A stretch of DNA of 64,000 nt. Origin: Clostridium sp. GTDB taxonomy: Bacteria > Bacillota > Clostridia > Clostridiales > Clostridiaceae. A program made the position numbers and the translations under genes. The notes below the pieces were generated by a model. That model was not told where the DNA came from, made no database searches, and worked only from the letters and a program-made list of their open reading frames with translations. This document shows, piece by piece, positions 1-9,530 of this stretch (positions are counted from its first letter, which is position 1; each line of letters opens with the position of its first letter). Where the stretch lies: contig JARLHR010000019.1 in NCBI GenBank assembly GCA_031292145.1, positions 1 through 64,000 of the forward strand. Direction: 5' to 3'.

Positions 1-1381
1 CACTTTTTACTTGTTGTCTTAATTCATTACTAGCATCTACTTCAACTTTTACTTGTTGTCTTAATTCATTACTAGCATCTACTTCAACTTTTACTTGTTG
101 TCTTAATTCATTACTAGCATCTACTTCAACTTTTACTTGTTGTCTTAATTCATTACTAGCATCTACTTCACTTTTTAGTTCTTCCCTTAACTTTTTTTCT
201 AGTTTATTTTTTTGTTCCAAACATTTACATATTTGAACAATCGAATATTTAGATAAAGCTTGAACATTTAAAGTTAATTCAATTTTAGTAGTTTTTTCTT
301 CTATCATGTTTAATACTATCTGCGGGTCATCATGATCGAACATAATTAAATTATCAAAAATTTTTATCCCATTTGTTAAATAGTTAATATTGTAATATAA
401 TTCACTATATCCAGCCACGGTTATAACATTAACTATACATGTTTCACTACATGGATCAATTCTAACGCTTTTAACATTGCTAGTTACATTTATTTCAAAT
501 TCAATGTTTCTACTTTCATTATACACTGGATAAAATTTATACGAATTTTCTTCAGTAAATCCTTCTCCATAATCATAAAATACCTGTAAACAATTTTTGT
601 TATTGCTATTTACTTCATTTTTCATTATTTCAAAAACATTTACATTAATATCTGTTGTCTGTCCATATAATTCATGAAGCAATACCCAATCGCCATTTAC
701 GTGTTTTTGAAAATTTTGTTCCATAACTTCATAAGCTTCTATTTCTTTATTTGTTATTCCTAATATTTTATAAATCCCCAAACTAGTAAGTTCATTACGC
801 TTTTGTGATCCTGCTATATAAACATTTATGGCTCTGTATATAATATAATTTATAGGAACTAAGAAATTATATGTCCATTCATAATCAATCATATTCCACT
901 TATCATTTATGATTATATTATCAAATATCAAGTCAATATTATTAACTTTGCTGCATAGCAATGTAGGTTGTAATTCTACTTTTCCAAATACTTCAATGAA
1001 TTCCTTTGTAATTTGAAAATTTTCCTTGCTACACTCCGATATAATTTTATAATATTCTTTAATTGTATCAATTAATTGAGCATAATCCTCTTTTAATAAA
1101 ATCTCGTCTAATTCTTTTGCTAAAGTTTTTCCTTTTATATATTCTAGTTCTACACCGTTATCAATCTTATTGCATTTTGGTACACTAAGTTTAGAATCTT
1201 TATATAATTCGTTTAATGCCATATAATTTTTATATATACCTTCTATATGTTCAGTAGCATATATATTTAATGGTGTCTTGTGAACAAATTTTTGTCCAAT
1301 CTCATTTGTTAATATATCAGTTCTAATTTGAAATTTTTTATCTCTTTCATTAGAATATTTGCAATAAATAATTTTTTTCAC
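1..1381 (-). CDS. Kinase-like protein with C-terminal repeat coiled coil (WbdD-like half), 3' end outside window
   Basis: The reading frame is open from a GTG at 1381 to the window edge (460 codons, C-terminus missing). The GTG overlaps the TAG of the methyltransferase upstream and has GGAGGT eight bases before it, so the two are translationally coupled. Around residues 150-170 it has DLIFDNI followed by WNMIDYEW. This resembles the catalytic Asp, the metal-binding Asn and the DFG-equivalent DYE of aminoglycoside/choline-kinase folds; the usual His before the catalytic Asp is absent. A middle region (about 210-390) has no family I recognise. From about residue 393 it is charged and helical, ending in at least four perfect 14-residue repeats (EVDASNELRQQVKV). 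Methyltransferase plus kinase plus coiled coil next to Wzm/Wzt is the architecture of WbdD, which caps O-antigen chains and measures their length. Here it is split over two genes. Kinase activity is inferred. Confidence 0.7.
   Translation of the reverse strand, partial: MKKIIYCKYSNERDKKFQIRTDILTNEIGQKFVHKTPLNIYATEHIEGIYKNYMALNELYKDSKLSVPKCNKIDNGVELEYIKGKTLAKELDEILLKEDYAQLIDTIKEYYKIISECSKENFQITKEFIEVFGKVELQPTLLCSKVNNIDLIFDNIIINDKWNMIDYEWTYNFLVPINYIIYRAINVYIAGSQKRNELTSLGIYKILGITNKEIEAYEVMEQNFQKHVNGDWVLLHELYGQTTDINVNVFEIMKNEVNSNNKNCLQVFYDYGEGFTEENSYKFYPVYNESRNIEFEINVTSNVKSVRIDPCSETCIVNVITVAGYSELYYNINYLTNGIKIFDNLIMFDHDDPQIVLNMIEEKTTKIELTLNVQALSKYSIVQICKCLEQKNKLEKKLREELKSEVDASNELRQQVKVEVDASNELRQQVKVEVDASNELRQQVKVEVDASNELRQQVKS
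9..169 (-). repeat. 42-bp tandem repeat, four copies, in coding sequence
   Basis: Copies begin at 9, 51, 93 and 135 with period exactly 42 bp and are essentially identical at the DNA level. On the minus strand each encodes EVDASNELRQQVKV, two heptads. The unit nearest the window edge ends in Lys-Ser, not Lys-Val, so it may be the last copy or a variant. Near-identity at the DNA level points to recent expansion by slippage or unequal crossing-over. Confidence 0.9.
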
Positions 1382-2310
1382 TAATCTTGACCTCCAATAC
1401 CTAAAACTACAAGATAAGAATTTGAATATAAAGGAAATAACTTTTCTTTAATAAGCATATTATAAACTTTTGTTTCATCAAATGTTATTATGCGTTCTTT
1501 ATCAAAATTACGCATATTGTTATTTAACTCACCTTCATTGGGTAAATATTCATCAGAATATATACTCATTGGTAATTTATAATCTGGATATGGATAATAA
1601 AATTTATATTCTTTAAATTCGCATTTTTTTATAATTTTTTCTAATTCATTTTTAGAAAAAGTTTTTACTCCATTAGTATTGGTGTAATCTTCTATTCCTT
1701 CAAAATATCTATTTATATGATCTTCTTGACATCCTGCCCAATATTTTAAACCTAATTTATTTTCTATTGCTAAAATTATCTTTCCATTTTCTTTTAAATG
1801 AGATTTTATTTTTTTTAAAAACATTTCATATGGATTTTTATCTGAAATATAGGATTCTGAATATTCAAAAACACCTATCAATGTAATATAATCATATTTT
1901 TCTGTTAAGTTTTTTTCTATATCTTCAAAATTACCTAATAAAATATTTATATTACTTTTTTCTTTGTTTCTATATGCATTAATTAAGCTTCTTTTTTCTG
2001 AAAGTTCAATGCAGGTAACACTTTTAGCCATGTCTGACAACGTTCCTGTAATAGCTCCACATCCAGCTCCAACTTCTAACACAGTATTTTCTTTAGTAAT
2101 GGGTAACCATTGTATTATATTAGAACGTATGTGTGATAAATGATATATGATAGGCCACTTTTTCCTTTGAGCAATAATTTTATTAAATTCTTCTTTAGTA
2201 TGATTTTTTACTATTTCTAAAAGTTCATCTTCTATAATTCCATCACTATATAAATCTACCCCAGAATAATTGGTATAATTTAAATTTACATTTCCAATTT
2301 TATCATTCAT
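1381..2310 (-). CDS. SAM-dependent class I methyltransferase of the polysaccharide operon
   Basis: The 309-residue protein has the class I SAM-binding signature VLEVGAGCGAITG at about residues 77-89, an acidic strand end (CIELSE) about 20 residues later and the post-motif GKIILAIENKLGLKYW near 180-195. It begins 24 bp after wzt with AGGAAGG upstream and its stop overlaps the GTG of the kinase-like gene. Methyltransferases at this position cap the non-reducing end of ABC-exported polysaccharides or decorate the repeat unit. The partnership with the downstream kinase-like coiled-coil protein suggests a chain-terminating role. The acceptor cannot be read from sequence. Confidence 0.75.
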   Translation of the reverse strand: MNDKIGNVNLNYTNYSGVDLYSDGIIEDELLEIVKNHTKEEFNKIIAQRKKWPIIYHLSHIRSNIIQWLPITKENTVLEVGAGCGAITGTLSDMAKSVTCIELSEKRSLINAYRNKEKSNINILLGNFEDIEKNLTEKYDYITLIGVFEYSESYISDKNPYEMFLKKIKSHLKENGKIILAIENKLGLKYWAGCQEDHINRYFEGIEDYTNTNGVKTFSKNELEKIIKKCEFKEYKFYYPYPDYKLPMSIYSDEYLPNEGELNNNMRNFDKERIITFDETKVYNMLIKEKLFPLYSNSYLVVLGIGGQD

Positions 2311-2334
2311 ATAAATTACCTTCCTAAATAATAC

Positions 2335-3594
2335 TTATACTAATTGAACATCTGAATTCATATCATAGTATCCAACTGTGTTTTTATCCGATATTACCGT
2401 AATATCACATACATCATATAATCTATGATATACTGTAAATTCTCCATTAACATAACCAGTGCACCCTAAAGATAATAAATATTGCCCTCCTTGTAAATTC
2501 ATAACTTGCTTAAATGTTATTTCTTTACATTCATTTTCATTTACTATATTTAGGTCTACTTTTTCTATCATTGTATTAGTTCCTGTTATTTCAACACCTT
2601 TTAAATTTTTAATTGTAAAAGCGAAAATCGGATCTTCAATTTTGCAATTAAAAAATACTTTCATTTTAATTAGAAATTCTCTTCCCTTAACTACATTATT
2701 AGTTATATTTTTATTTTCAATTATACAAAAATCTATAATTTCAGCTTTTTTACTTCCATATTCAACTATATCTGGATTAATCACCATTGATTCTTTCCAT
2801 TTAATATCACTTGACATTATTTCTTTAGATTCACCAAAATCATCAACTTGTTCATCCAACTGATTCACTAATACTTTTTTATATATATCAATTGCCTCTT
2901 TTGTATTTCCATCATACAATTTTATACCTTTGTTTAACAAAATAGCTCTATCACAATACTTTGATATACTACCTAAGTCATGGGTTACAAATAAAATAGT
3001 TTTTCCGACTTTTTTAAACTCATCAAATTTCTTATAGCATTTAGCTTGAAAAAATACATCTCCAACAGATAGTGCTTCATCCACAATTAAAACTTGTGGA
3101 TCAATATTAATCGAAACTGCAAAGGCTAATCGCACAAACATACCACTTGAATATGTCTTAACTGGTTGATTTATAAAATCACCTATATTAGCAAATTTAA
3201 CAATTCCATCGATTTTTTTATCTACTTCCTCTTTACTATATCCCATCATAGTTCCATTAAGGTATATATTCTGAATCCCTGTATACTCTGGATTAAACCC
3301 AGCCCCTAACTCTAATAATGCAGATATTCTTCCATTTACTTCAACAGTTCCTCTCGTCGAATTTAACACTCCTGTTATAATCTTCAAAATTGTAGATTTA
3401 CCTGAACCATTAGTCCCTATTATGCCTACTGTTTCACCTTTTTTAATTTCAAAAGATATATTGTTTAATGCATAATGCTCTCTGCTATATTTCTTTTTTG
3501 TTAAACTTAAAGATTCCTTCATTCTATCTATAGGTTTATCATATAACTTATAAACTTTACTTAAATTTTCTACTTTAATTGCTATATCTGACAT
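2335..3594 (-). CDS. wzt: Polysaccharide ABC exporter ATPase with C-terminal glycan-binding-type domain (Wzt)
   Basis: Of 419 residues, the first 240 or so form an ABC ATPase: Walker A GTNGSGKST at about 60-68, signature YSSGMFVRL at 148-156, Walker B VLIVDEA at 168-174 and the switch His in THDLGS near 205. Residues about 270-419 form an extra beta-rich domain of the type found on Wzt proteins that recognise the capped end of their polysaccharide before export (E. coli O8/O9a). Such long Wzt proteins occur with terminator-dependent systems, matching the methyltransferase and kinase-like genes just downstream. It starts 16 bp after wzm with GGGAGG before the ATG. Confidence 0.88.
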   Translation of the reverse strand: MSDIAIKVENLSKVYKLYDKPIDRMKESLSLTKKKYSREHYALNNISFEIKKGETVGIIGTNGSGKSTILKIITGVLNSTRGTVEVNGRISALLELGAGFNPEYTGIQNIYLNGTMMGYSKEEVDKKIDGIVKFANIGDFINQPVKTYSSGMFVRLAFAVSINIDPQVLIVDEALSVGDVFFQAKCYKKFDEFKKVGKTILFVTHDLGSISKYCDRAILLNKGIKLYDGNTKEAIDIYKKVLVNQLDEQVDDFGESKEIMSSDIKWKESMVINPDIVEYGSKKAEIIDFCIIENKNITNNVVKGREFLIKMKVFFNCKIEDPIFAFTIKNLKGVEITGTNTMIEKVDLNIVNENECKEITFKQVMNLQGGQYLLSLGCTGYVNGEFTVYHRLYDVCDITVISDKNTVGYYDMNSDVQLV

Positions 3595-3609
3595 TTGTAC
3601 CTCCCTAAA

Positions 3610-4986
3610 TTACAGTACATCTGCAAAATGTGGTTTAAGTTTCTTAAATATAACTGCACCAATTACAAATAGCACTAATGTTATAATCCAAAAATACACA
3701 GTTTGAAAATATCTTTGAAAAAACCATACTTTATTAATAAAAGTATCTCTATATCCTTCAACTATGTAATACATTGGATTTAATTTAACTGCCCATCGAA
3801 ATCTCTCGGGCACTATAGTATAACTCCACATTATTGGTGTCATCCACATTCCTACTTGTAAAAATATGCTTATTAATTGTCCTAAATCCTTGAAAAATAT
3901 TATCATTGCACTTGTTGCATATGAAATTGCAAGTGTTAAACAAAATATGCAAAAAGAATAATAAATAAGCTGAATACTATATTGACTTGGATAGAATCCA
4001 TAAATTCCTGCTACAATAAATAAAAATCCTAAAAATACTAAATGTACAAATAATGCTGATATTATTTTAACTATAGGTAATATACTTATTTTAAATACAA
4101 CTTTTTTAACTAAATAGCTATATTCCATCATACAATTTGTTGCATTAAGTAATGCTTCCTGAAAGAAAAACCATGGTATCAGACCAGATACAAACCATAC
4201 TACAAATGGTACATGAGCTATAGGCGAACCTGCTTTAAGACCAAATTCAAATACGAACCAATAGACAAGTATTGTAACTATCGGCTGAACAAATGCCCAC
4301 GTTATTCCTAAATATGAACCTGCATACTTTGTTTTAAAATCATTTTTAGATAAATTCCATATAAGTGACCTATTATTTTTTATTTCTAAATATAATGATA
4401 ATAAGCTTTTAGCTTTTTTAAGAAAAATAAACAATACTAAATCTGTAATAACACAGATAAGTATTTTTAACCCTAAATTAATAACATTAAAATTTTCGTT
4501 TAGTAAGCTAATACTATTTTCATCTAAATTCACATAGATATATGGATCACTACCATTAGTATTTACAATAATGCTATCATTTTGTTTTACTAAATCTTGT
4601 ACTTCATTTTTATTTTCTGAATTTATTATGCTTTCAAAATTAACATCAAAACTCTTCCCAAAACTCTCCAACTTAACATTAGAAATTACTATGTTGGCTG
4701 ATTGATTCCCTAAATCTAACCTTATCTGCTTTGTATCTCGAGGAATTGTAAATTTAAGCTGCTCATCTTTTCCTGAATTTTCATAACTTACTTTTTGCGA
4801 TTTTTCTTCACTTATACCTACATCTGTTCCATAAAACACCTGATATATATCTTGTTTATTAGATGTCACATTATAAGCTAAAGTAATATTATCATTTACT
4901 AAATTACAATACTTAATTATTAATCCATTAAAGATAAATACCATTGCAAGTAACAATGTTAATTTAACAATTTTTTTCTTACTCAT
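3610..4986 (-). CDS. wzm: Polysaccharide ABC exporter permease with added N-terminal extracytoplasmic domain (Wzm)
   Basis: The last 260 residues or so are an ABC-2 permease of the Wzm/TagG type, with six hydrophobic segments and WAFVQPIVTILVYW, then GLIPWFFFQEAL and LNPMYYIVEGYRD. Wzm proteins are usually about 260-280 residues; this one has 458. The extra N-terminus has a signal-anchor (about 7-27), a roughly 130-residue soluble beta-rich region (about 40-165) that would lie outside the membrane, and a second hydrophobic stretch (about 168-190). It pairs with wzt 16 bp downstream and follows rfbD by 23 bp in the same operon. The ribosome site (AAAGTGAT) is weak. The outside domain may contact the emerging chain; that is inference. 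Confidence 0.85.
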   Translation of the reverse strand: MSKKKIVKLTLLLAMVFIFNGLIIKYCNLVNDNITLAYNVTSNKQDIYQVFYGTDVGISEEKSQKVSYENSGKDEQLKFTIPRDTKQIRLDLGNQSANIVISNVKLESFGKSFDVNFESIINSENKNEVQDLVKQNDSIIVNTNGSDPYIYVNLDENSISLLNENFNVINLGLKILICVITDLVLFIFLKKAKSLLSLYLEIKNNRSLIWNLSKNDFKTKYAGSYLGITWAFVQPIVTILVYWFVFEFGLKAGSPIAHVPFVVWFVSGLIPWFFFQEALLNATNCMMEYSYLVKKVVFKISILPIVKIISALFVHLVFLGFLFIVAGIYGFYPSQYSIQLIYYSFCIFCLTLAISYATSAMIIFFKDLGQLISIFLQVGMWMTPIMWSYTIVPERFRWAVKLNPMYYIVEGYRDTFINKVWFFQRYFQTVYFWIITLVLFVIGAVIFKKLKPHFADVL

Positions 4987-5009
4987 ATTCTTATCACTTT
5001 CTTTTTTTA

Positions 5010-5855
5010 TTATATTATGTCTATTTCTTTTAAAAATCTATGAAGTGCATCTTTCCATTTTGGCATTGTTGTAAATCCATTATTAATCAAAGACTGTTTA
5101 GACATTCTAGAATTAAAAGGTCTAACAGCTTTAGTTGAATATTCGCTAGTTGGAATAGGATTTATTCTGCATTTTAACCTAGCCTGATTCATAATTTCCT
5201 GTGCAAACTCTGCCCATGAGCAAAATTCCTCATTAGTTGCATGATAAACTCCATACTTTTCAGATATAGCCATATCACATAAAAGTGGTGCTAAATCAAA
5301 AGTATAAGTAGGACTTCCTATTTGATCACACACAACATTTAAGCTTTCTTTTTCTTTACCTAATCTAAGCATTGTTTTAATAAAATTATTTCCATTAACA
5401 CCAAATACCCATGAAATTCTGACTATAAAATACTTATCTAAAATCTCTTTTACTTTTAATTCACCTTCATATTTGGTTTTTCCATACACTGAAAGAGGTT
5501 TAATATTTCCCTCTACCTCAAATGGTTTATCACCTAGCCCATCAAATACATAATCTGTAGAAATGTAAATCATCTTAGCATCTACATTTTTACAAGCCTT
5601 TGCTATATTTTCTGTACCATATACATTTACTTTATTGCATATTTCTTCTTCATCTTCTGCTCTATCTACCGCTGTATACGCTGCACAATGTATAACACAT
5701 TCAGGCTTTAAATTTGAAATATATTCATGGGTAGCATTGCTATCTGTTATATCTAAATCTTTTATATCAATTCCTAAACATTCTATATTTCTTCTTTTTA
5801 ATTCTTTTACAACATCAAATCCTAATTGGCCATTTACTCCAGTAACTAAAATCAC
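5010..5855 (-). CDS. rfbD: dTDP-4-dehydrorhamnose reductase
   Basis: This NADPH-dependent enzyme makes dTDP-L-rhamnose in the last step of the pathway. The 281-residue protein shows the Rossmann motif VTGVNGQLG at the N-terminus, STDYVFDG near 100, and the catalytic YGKTKYEGE (Tyr-x3-Lys). Length is normal for RmlD. The start is a GTG at 5855 with AAAGGAGA nine bases upstream. It lies between the glycosyltransferase and wzm, so it is separated from the other three rhamnose genes by one gene, but all are on the same strand and closely spaced. Confidence 0.95.
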   Translation of the reverse strand: MILVTGVNGQLGFDVVKELKRRNIECLGIDIKDLDITDSNATHEYISNLKPECVIHCAAYTAVDRAEDEEEICNKVNVYGTENIAKACKNVDAKMIYISTDYVFDGLGDKPFEVEGNIKPLSVYGKTKYEGELKVKEILDKYFIVRISWVFGVNGNNFIKTMLRLGKEKESLNVVCDQIGSPTYTFDLAPLLCDMAISEKYGVYHATNEEFCSWAEFAQEIMNQARLKCRINPIPTSEYSTKAVRPFNSRMSKQSLINNGFTTMPKWKDALHRFLKEIDII

Positions 5856-5899
5856 TTTTCTTATTCTCCTTTATAATATAACTTTTACCTCTGAATCTT

Positions 5900-6886
5900 T
5901 TATAATATCCCCTTTTTAGTTAACTTAATAATATATTTAAATATATTATTAGATATAAAAGGTAAAAAACATTCTATCAAAATAGAAATTTTATGAAAAT
6001 CTTTATATCTTATCATAATTTTCAAACACTTAAGTGATGGTTTAAAAAAATAATTTTTTCTTGCTTCCAGCCAAATCAAGCTGTCATTTATGATTTCTTC
6101 TAATTCACTATTGAAAAATATTTCTTGCAAAGATTTATATCTGTAAATAAAAGCATCTATTCTTTTGTCATAATACGTTTTTTTATCATATATATCTTTT
6201 AAAATTCCAGTTTGATTAAAACTATGTTGTCTATATTTTACTAATGGTTTATTTATAAACTCTATTTTTCCATTTATAGCTGCTATAATAGCAATCCATT
6301 GATCATGAATTAATGTTTCTTCAAATGGTATAGCTTTTTTAGCTATATCCTTTCTAACCATCATTGCACATCCAGTCACAAAATTAGTCATCAATAAATC
6401 TTTTGCTAAATTATATCCTGATTTGTATACAATTCTTTTTCTTATATCTGTAATACTATTTGCTGTTTTATTTCCATTCTCATCAATTATTGAAAGATCA
6501 CTACATACAAGTGTTACATCTTTTTCTAAAAATTTTTCTATCATTAAAGATATCTTATCATTTTCCCAAATATCATCTTGATCACAATATGCAAAAAATT
6601 CGCCGTCTGCCACTATAGTAAGTTCTTCAAATGCTTTATTCGAACCTTTATTTTGAATCCCTCTTATTATTTTATATGAAAACTTTGTAATATAATTTTT
6701 AATAATACTTTCATCTATAGGATAATCAGGGCAGTCATCATAAACTAACAATTCTACATTTTCATATGTTTGCTCATTCAACGAAATCAGCTGCTCTATA
6801 AACCAAGATTCCTTTGGTTTATAGACAGCTAATAATATAGATACTAATGGTTTATCTTTTGATATTAAAGAACTATCTATCTTCAT
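5900..6886 (-). CDS. Family 2 glycosyltransferase, probable rhamnosyltransferase
   Basis: GT-A fold transferase of about 328 residues. It has VSILLAVYKP, the nucleotide-sugar motif LLVYDDCPD, and YCDQDDIWEND, which supplies the DxD-like metal site. It lacks membrane anchors apart from mild hydrophobicity near the C-terminus. Position between rfbB and rfbD makes a rhamnosyl donor likely. The frame extends to a GTG at 6919, but the ATG at 6886 (MKIDSSL) is more likely; it overlaps the 3' end of rfbB by 14 bp. Neither has a strong ribosome site, consistent with translational coupling. Confidence 0.8.
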   Translation of the reverse strand: MKIDSSLISKDKPLVSILLAVYKPKESWFIEQLISLNEQTYENVELLVYDDCPDYPIDESIIKNYITKFSYKIIRGIQNKGSNKAFEELTIVADGEFFAYCDQDDIWENDKISLMIEKFLEKDVTLVCSDLSIIDENGNKTANSITDIRKRIVYKSGYNLAKDLLMTNFVTGCAMMVRKDIAKKAIPFEETLIHDQWIAIIAAINGKIEFINKPLVKYRQHSFNQTGILKDIYDKKTYYDKRIDAFIYRYKSLQEIFFNSELEEIINDSLIWLEARKNYFFKPSLKCLKIMIRYKDFHKISILIECFLPFISNNIFKYIIKLTKKGIL

Positions 6887-7892
6887 ACATTTTCTTGTAA
6901 TAGTTTTGATATTCGCCACTGATTATATTTTCCCACCAAGTTTTATTATCTAAATACCACTTAATAGTCTTCTTAATACCCTCATCAAAAGTTGTAGTTG
7001 GCAGCCAGCCAAGTTCATTGTGGATTTTTGTAGGATCTATAGCATAACGCATATCATGGCCTTTACGATCTGTCACATACTTAATAAGCTCTTCTGATTT
7101 ACCAAGTTCTCTTATTATAGTTTTAACAACTTCCAAATTTGTTTGCTCATTATGTCCACCAATATTATAGACTTCTCCAACTCTGCCTTTATGAATGATT
7201 AAATCAATTGCACTACAATGATCCTCTACATACAGCCAATCTCTTACATTTTCTCCTTTTCCATATACAGGCAATTCCTTATCATTTAATGCATTTGCTA
7301 TCATAAGTGGAATTAATTTTTCTGGAAAGTGATATGGCCCATAATTATTAGAACATCTTGAAATAGTTACAGGCAAATTATAAGTTCTATAATATGCTCC
7401 AACTAAAAGATCTGCTGATGCCTTACTTGCTGAATATGGACTTGATGTATGAAGTGGAGTTTCTTCAGTAAAGAACAAATCAGGCCTATCCAAAGGTAAA
7501 TCTCCATAAACTTCATCTGTAGATACTTGGTGATATCTCTTTATTCCATATTTTCTACAAGCATCCATAAGCACTTGTGTACCCATAACATTAGTCTTTA
7601 AAAATATTTCTGGATTCTCAATAGATCTATCCACATGACTTTCTGCTGCAAAGTTTACTATAATATCTGGATTTTCTTTTTCAAACATTTCATAAACCGC
7701 TTTTCTATCAGCTATATCTATTTTATAGAAACTAAAATTAGAATTATCTTTAACTGATGCTAATGTTTCCATATTTCCAGCATAAGTTAAAGCATCAACA
7801 CAAATTATTTTATAATCATTATATTTCTTAAGCATATAGTGAACAAAATTACCACCAATAAATCCTGCTCCCCCTGTTACCACTATCTTCAT
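6873..7892 (-). CDS. rfbB: dTDP-glucose 4,6-dehydratase
   Basis: Second enzyme of dTDP-L-rhamnose synthesis, converting dTDP-glucose to the 4-keto-6-deoxy sugar. The protein shows the NAD-binding TGGAGFIGG at its N-terminus, STDEVYGDL, the catalytic YSASKASAD and SNNYGPYHFPEKLIPL. The frame is open to 7952, but those 20 extra residues have no family match; the ATG at 7892 (MKIVVTGG) gives 339 residues, the normal RmlB length. A 167-bp gap separates it from rfbC, the largest in the operon, and could hold a secondary promoter. Confidence 0.95.
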   Translation of the reverse strand: MKIVVTGGAGFIGGNFVHYMLKKYNDYKIICVDALTYAGNMETLASVKDNSNFSFYKIDIADRKAVYEMFEKENPDIIVNFAAESHVDRSIENPEIFLKTNVMGTQVLMDACRKYGIKRYHQVSTDEVYGDLPLDRPDLFFTEETPLHTSSPYSASKASADLLVGAYYRTYNLPVTISRCSNNYGPYHFPEKLIPLMIANALNDKELPVYGKGENVRDWLYVEDHCSAIDLIIHKGRVGEVYNIGGHNEQTNLEVVKTIIRELGKSEELIKYVTDRKGHDMRYAIDPTKIHNELGWLPTTTFDEGIKKTIKWYLDNKTWWENIISGEYQNYYKKMYEDR

Positions 7893-8059
7893 CCTTTTTC
7901 CACACTCCCAATTAAATTTCATATTTGTATGTACACAAACGTACTTTATCACTCTACAAGTAAAAACTGTATATTTTCTATAACTTGCTATATTTTTAAC
8001 ATTTCAAATTGTTTCATTTTTTATAAACTGTACCTTTTAATCACTTATAAATCGTAAAG

Positions 8060-8611
8060 TTAATTATTAATTAAAAAACTGCAATCACTGTCTTTAAGTA
8101 ATGGTGCTTTTTTATCTTTTTCTGAAAGAATTGGATTTTCTATTCCCCATTCAATACCTATTTCTGGGTCACAATAGCTAATACTTCTATCACTTTCATA
8201 ATTGTAATAATTATCTGCTTTATATACAAATTCAACATCATCTGTTAATGTTAAAAATCCATGACCAAATCCCCTCGGTATAAAAAACTGTCTTTTATTT
8301 TCTGCTGAAAGTTCTATCGCTACCCATTCTTTATACGTAGGTGATTCTTTTCTTAAATCTACTGCTACATCAAGAACTGCACCTCTAACGCAGCGCACTA
8401 ATTTAGCTTGTGCATACTCTCCATTTTGAAAATGAATTCCTCTAAGTATTCCTTTTTCCTTTGAATACGATTGATTATCTTGGACAAAATCACTAGTTAT
8501 TTCTGGTGTTTTAATTCTAGAGTATGTTTCCATAAACCATCCTCTCTCATCACCAAAAACTTGAGGTTCAATTATATAAACACCTTCTAATTTAGTTTTA
8601 ATTAACTTCAT
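8060..8611 (-). CDS. rfbC: dTDP-4-dehydrorhamnose 3,5-epimerase
   Basis: Cupin-fold epimerase of 183 residues, typical for RmlC. It has DERGWFMETYS near the N-terminus, the catalytic His in RGIHFQ, the VRGAVLDVAVDLR strand and the FIPRGFGHGFL loop. It sits 37 bp after rfbA with an AAGGGA ribosome site. With rfbA, rfbB and rfbD it completes the four-step rhamnose pathway. Confidence 0.96.
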   Translation of the reverse strand: MKLIKTKLEGVYIIEPQVFGDERGWFMETYSRIKTPEITSDFVQDNQSYSKEKGILRGIHFQNGEYAQAKLVRCVRGAVLDVAVDLRKESPTYKEWVAIELSAENKRQFFIPRGFGHGFLTLTDDVEFVYKADNYYNYESDRSISYCDPEIGIEWGIENPILSEKDKKAPLLKDSDCSFLINN

Positions 8612-8648
8612 TAATATTATATCCCTTCTTTATGACTTTCTAAAATTA

Positions 8649-9530
8649 TTAATATCTTATTTTATTATTTGCAACATTCTTTAAGTGCTCTCCATAAGGA
8701 CTTTTTCCATACTTCTTTGCACTTTCTAACAAAGTCTTTTCATCTATCCATCCATTCTTGTAAGAAATTTCTTCTAAACATGCTATTTTTAGTCCTTGCC
8801 TAGTCTCAATAACTTTCACATATTCAGAAGCTTCTGTTAAGCTATCTACTGTTCCTGTATCAAGCCAACCATATCCACGTCCAAGGGTTATTACATCCAA
8901 CTTGCCATTTTCAAGATAAATCCTATTTAAATCAGTAATTTCTAATTCTCCTCTTGGTGATGGTTTTAACCTTTTTGCATATTCGCACACTTTATTATCA
9001 TAAAAATAAAGCCCCGTAACTGCATAATTGGATTTTGGTTTTTCTGGCTTTTCCTCCAAGGATATAGCCTTTCCATTTTCATCAAATTCTACTACACCAA
9101 ATCGCTCCGGATCATCTACATAATAACCAAAAACTGTTGCACGCCCTTCATTCTCTACTGCCTTCTTCAGATGAGTTGTTAGTCCATTTCCATGGAATAT
9201 GTTATCTCCAAGAATCATAGCACAGCTATCATTTCCTATAAATTCTTCTCCTAATATAAAAGCTTGAGCTAATCCATCTGGAGATGGCTGTTCCTTGTAA
9301 GATAAATTTATTCCATACCTTGAACCATCACCTAATAGCTTCTCAAAGTTAGGTAAGTCCTTTGGTGTTGAAATTATTAATATATCCCTAATTCCAGCTA
9401 ACATTAAAGTTGATAGTGGATAATAAATCATTGGTTTATCGTAAACTGGTAATAGTTGCTTGGACGTTACCATCGTTAATGGGTAAAGTCTTGTTCCACT
9501 TCCCCCAGCTAATACTATACCTTTTGTCAA
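8649..9530 (-). CDS. rfbA: Glucose-1-phosphate thymidylyltransferase
   Basis: First enzyme of the dTDP-rhamnose pathway. It shows the nucleotidyltransferase motif [13 protein letters not shown] at the start, [27 protein letters not shown] (metal-binding Asp), [15 protein letters not shown] and [15 protein letters not shown] at 9539 is possible, but the TTG at 9530 ([10 protein letters not shown]) places GGAAAGAAG eight bases upstream and matches the family N-terminus, giving 293 residues. It is the first gene of the leftward operon, so the promoter should lie in 9531-10250. Confidence 0.95.
   Translation of the reverse strand: MTKGIVLAGGSGTRLYPLTMVTSKQLLPVYDKPMIYYPLSTLMLAGIRDILIISTPKDLPNFEKLLGDGSRYGINLSYKEQPSPDGLAQAFILGEEFIGNDSCAMILGDNIFHGNGLTTHLKKAVENEGRATVFGYYVDDPERFGVVEFDENGKAISLEEKPEKPKSNYAVTGLYFYDNKVCEYAKRLKPSPRGELEITDLNRIYLENGKLDVITLGRGYGWLDTGTVDSLTEASEYVKVIETRQGLKIACLEEISYKNGWIDEKTLLESAKKYGKSPYGEHLKNVANNKIRY

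Noticed and set aside
1..180. CRISPR-like direct repeats at the left edge
   Set aside because: The units are contiguous with no spacers and are in frame within an open coding sequence, so they are protein repeats.
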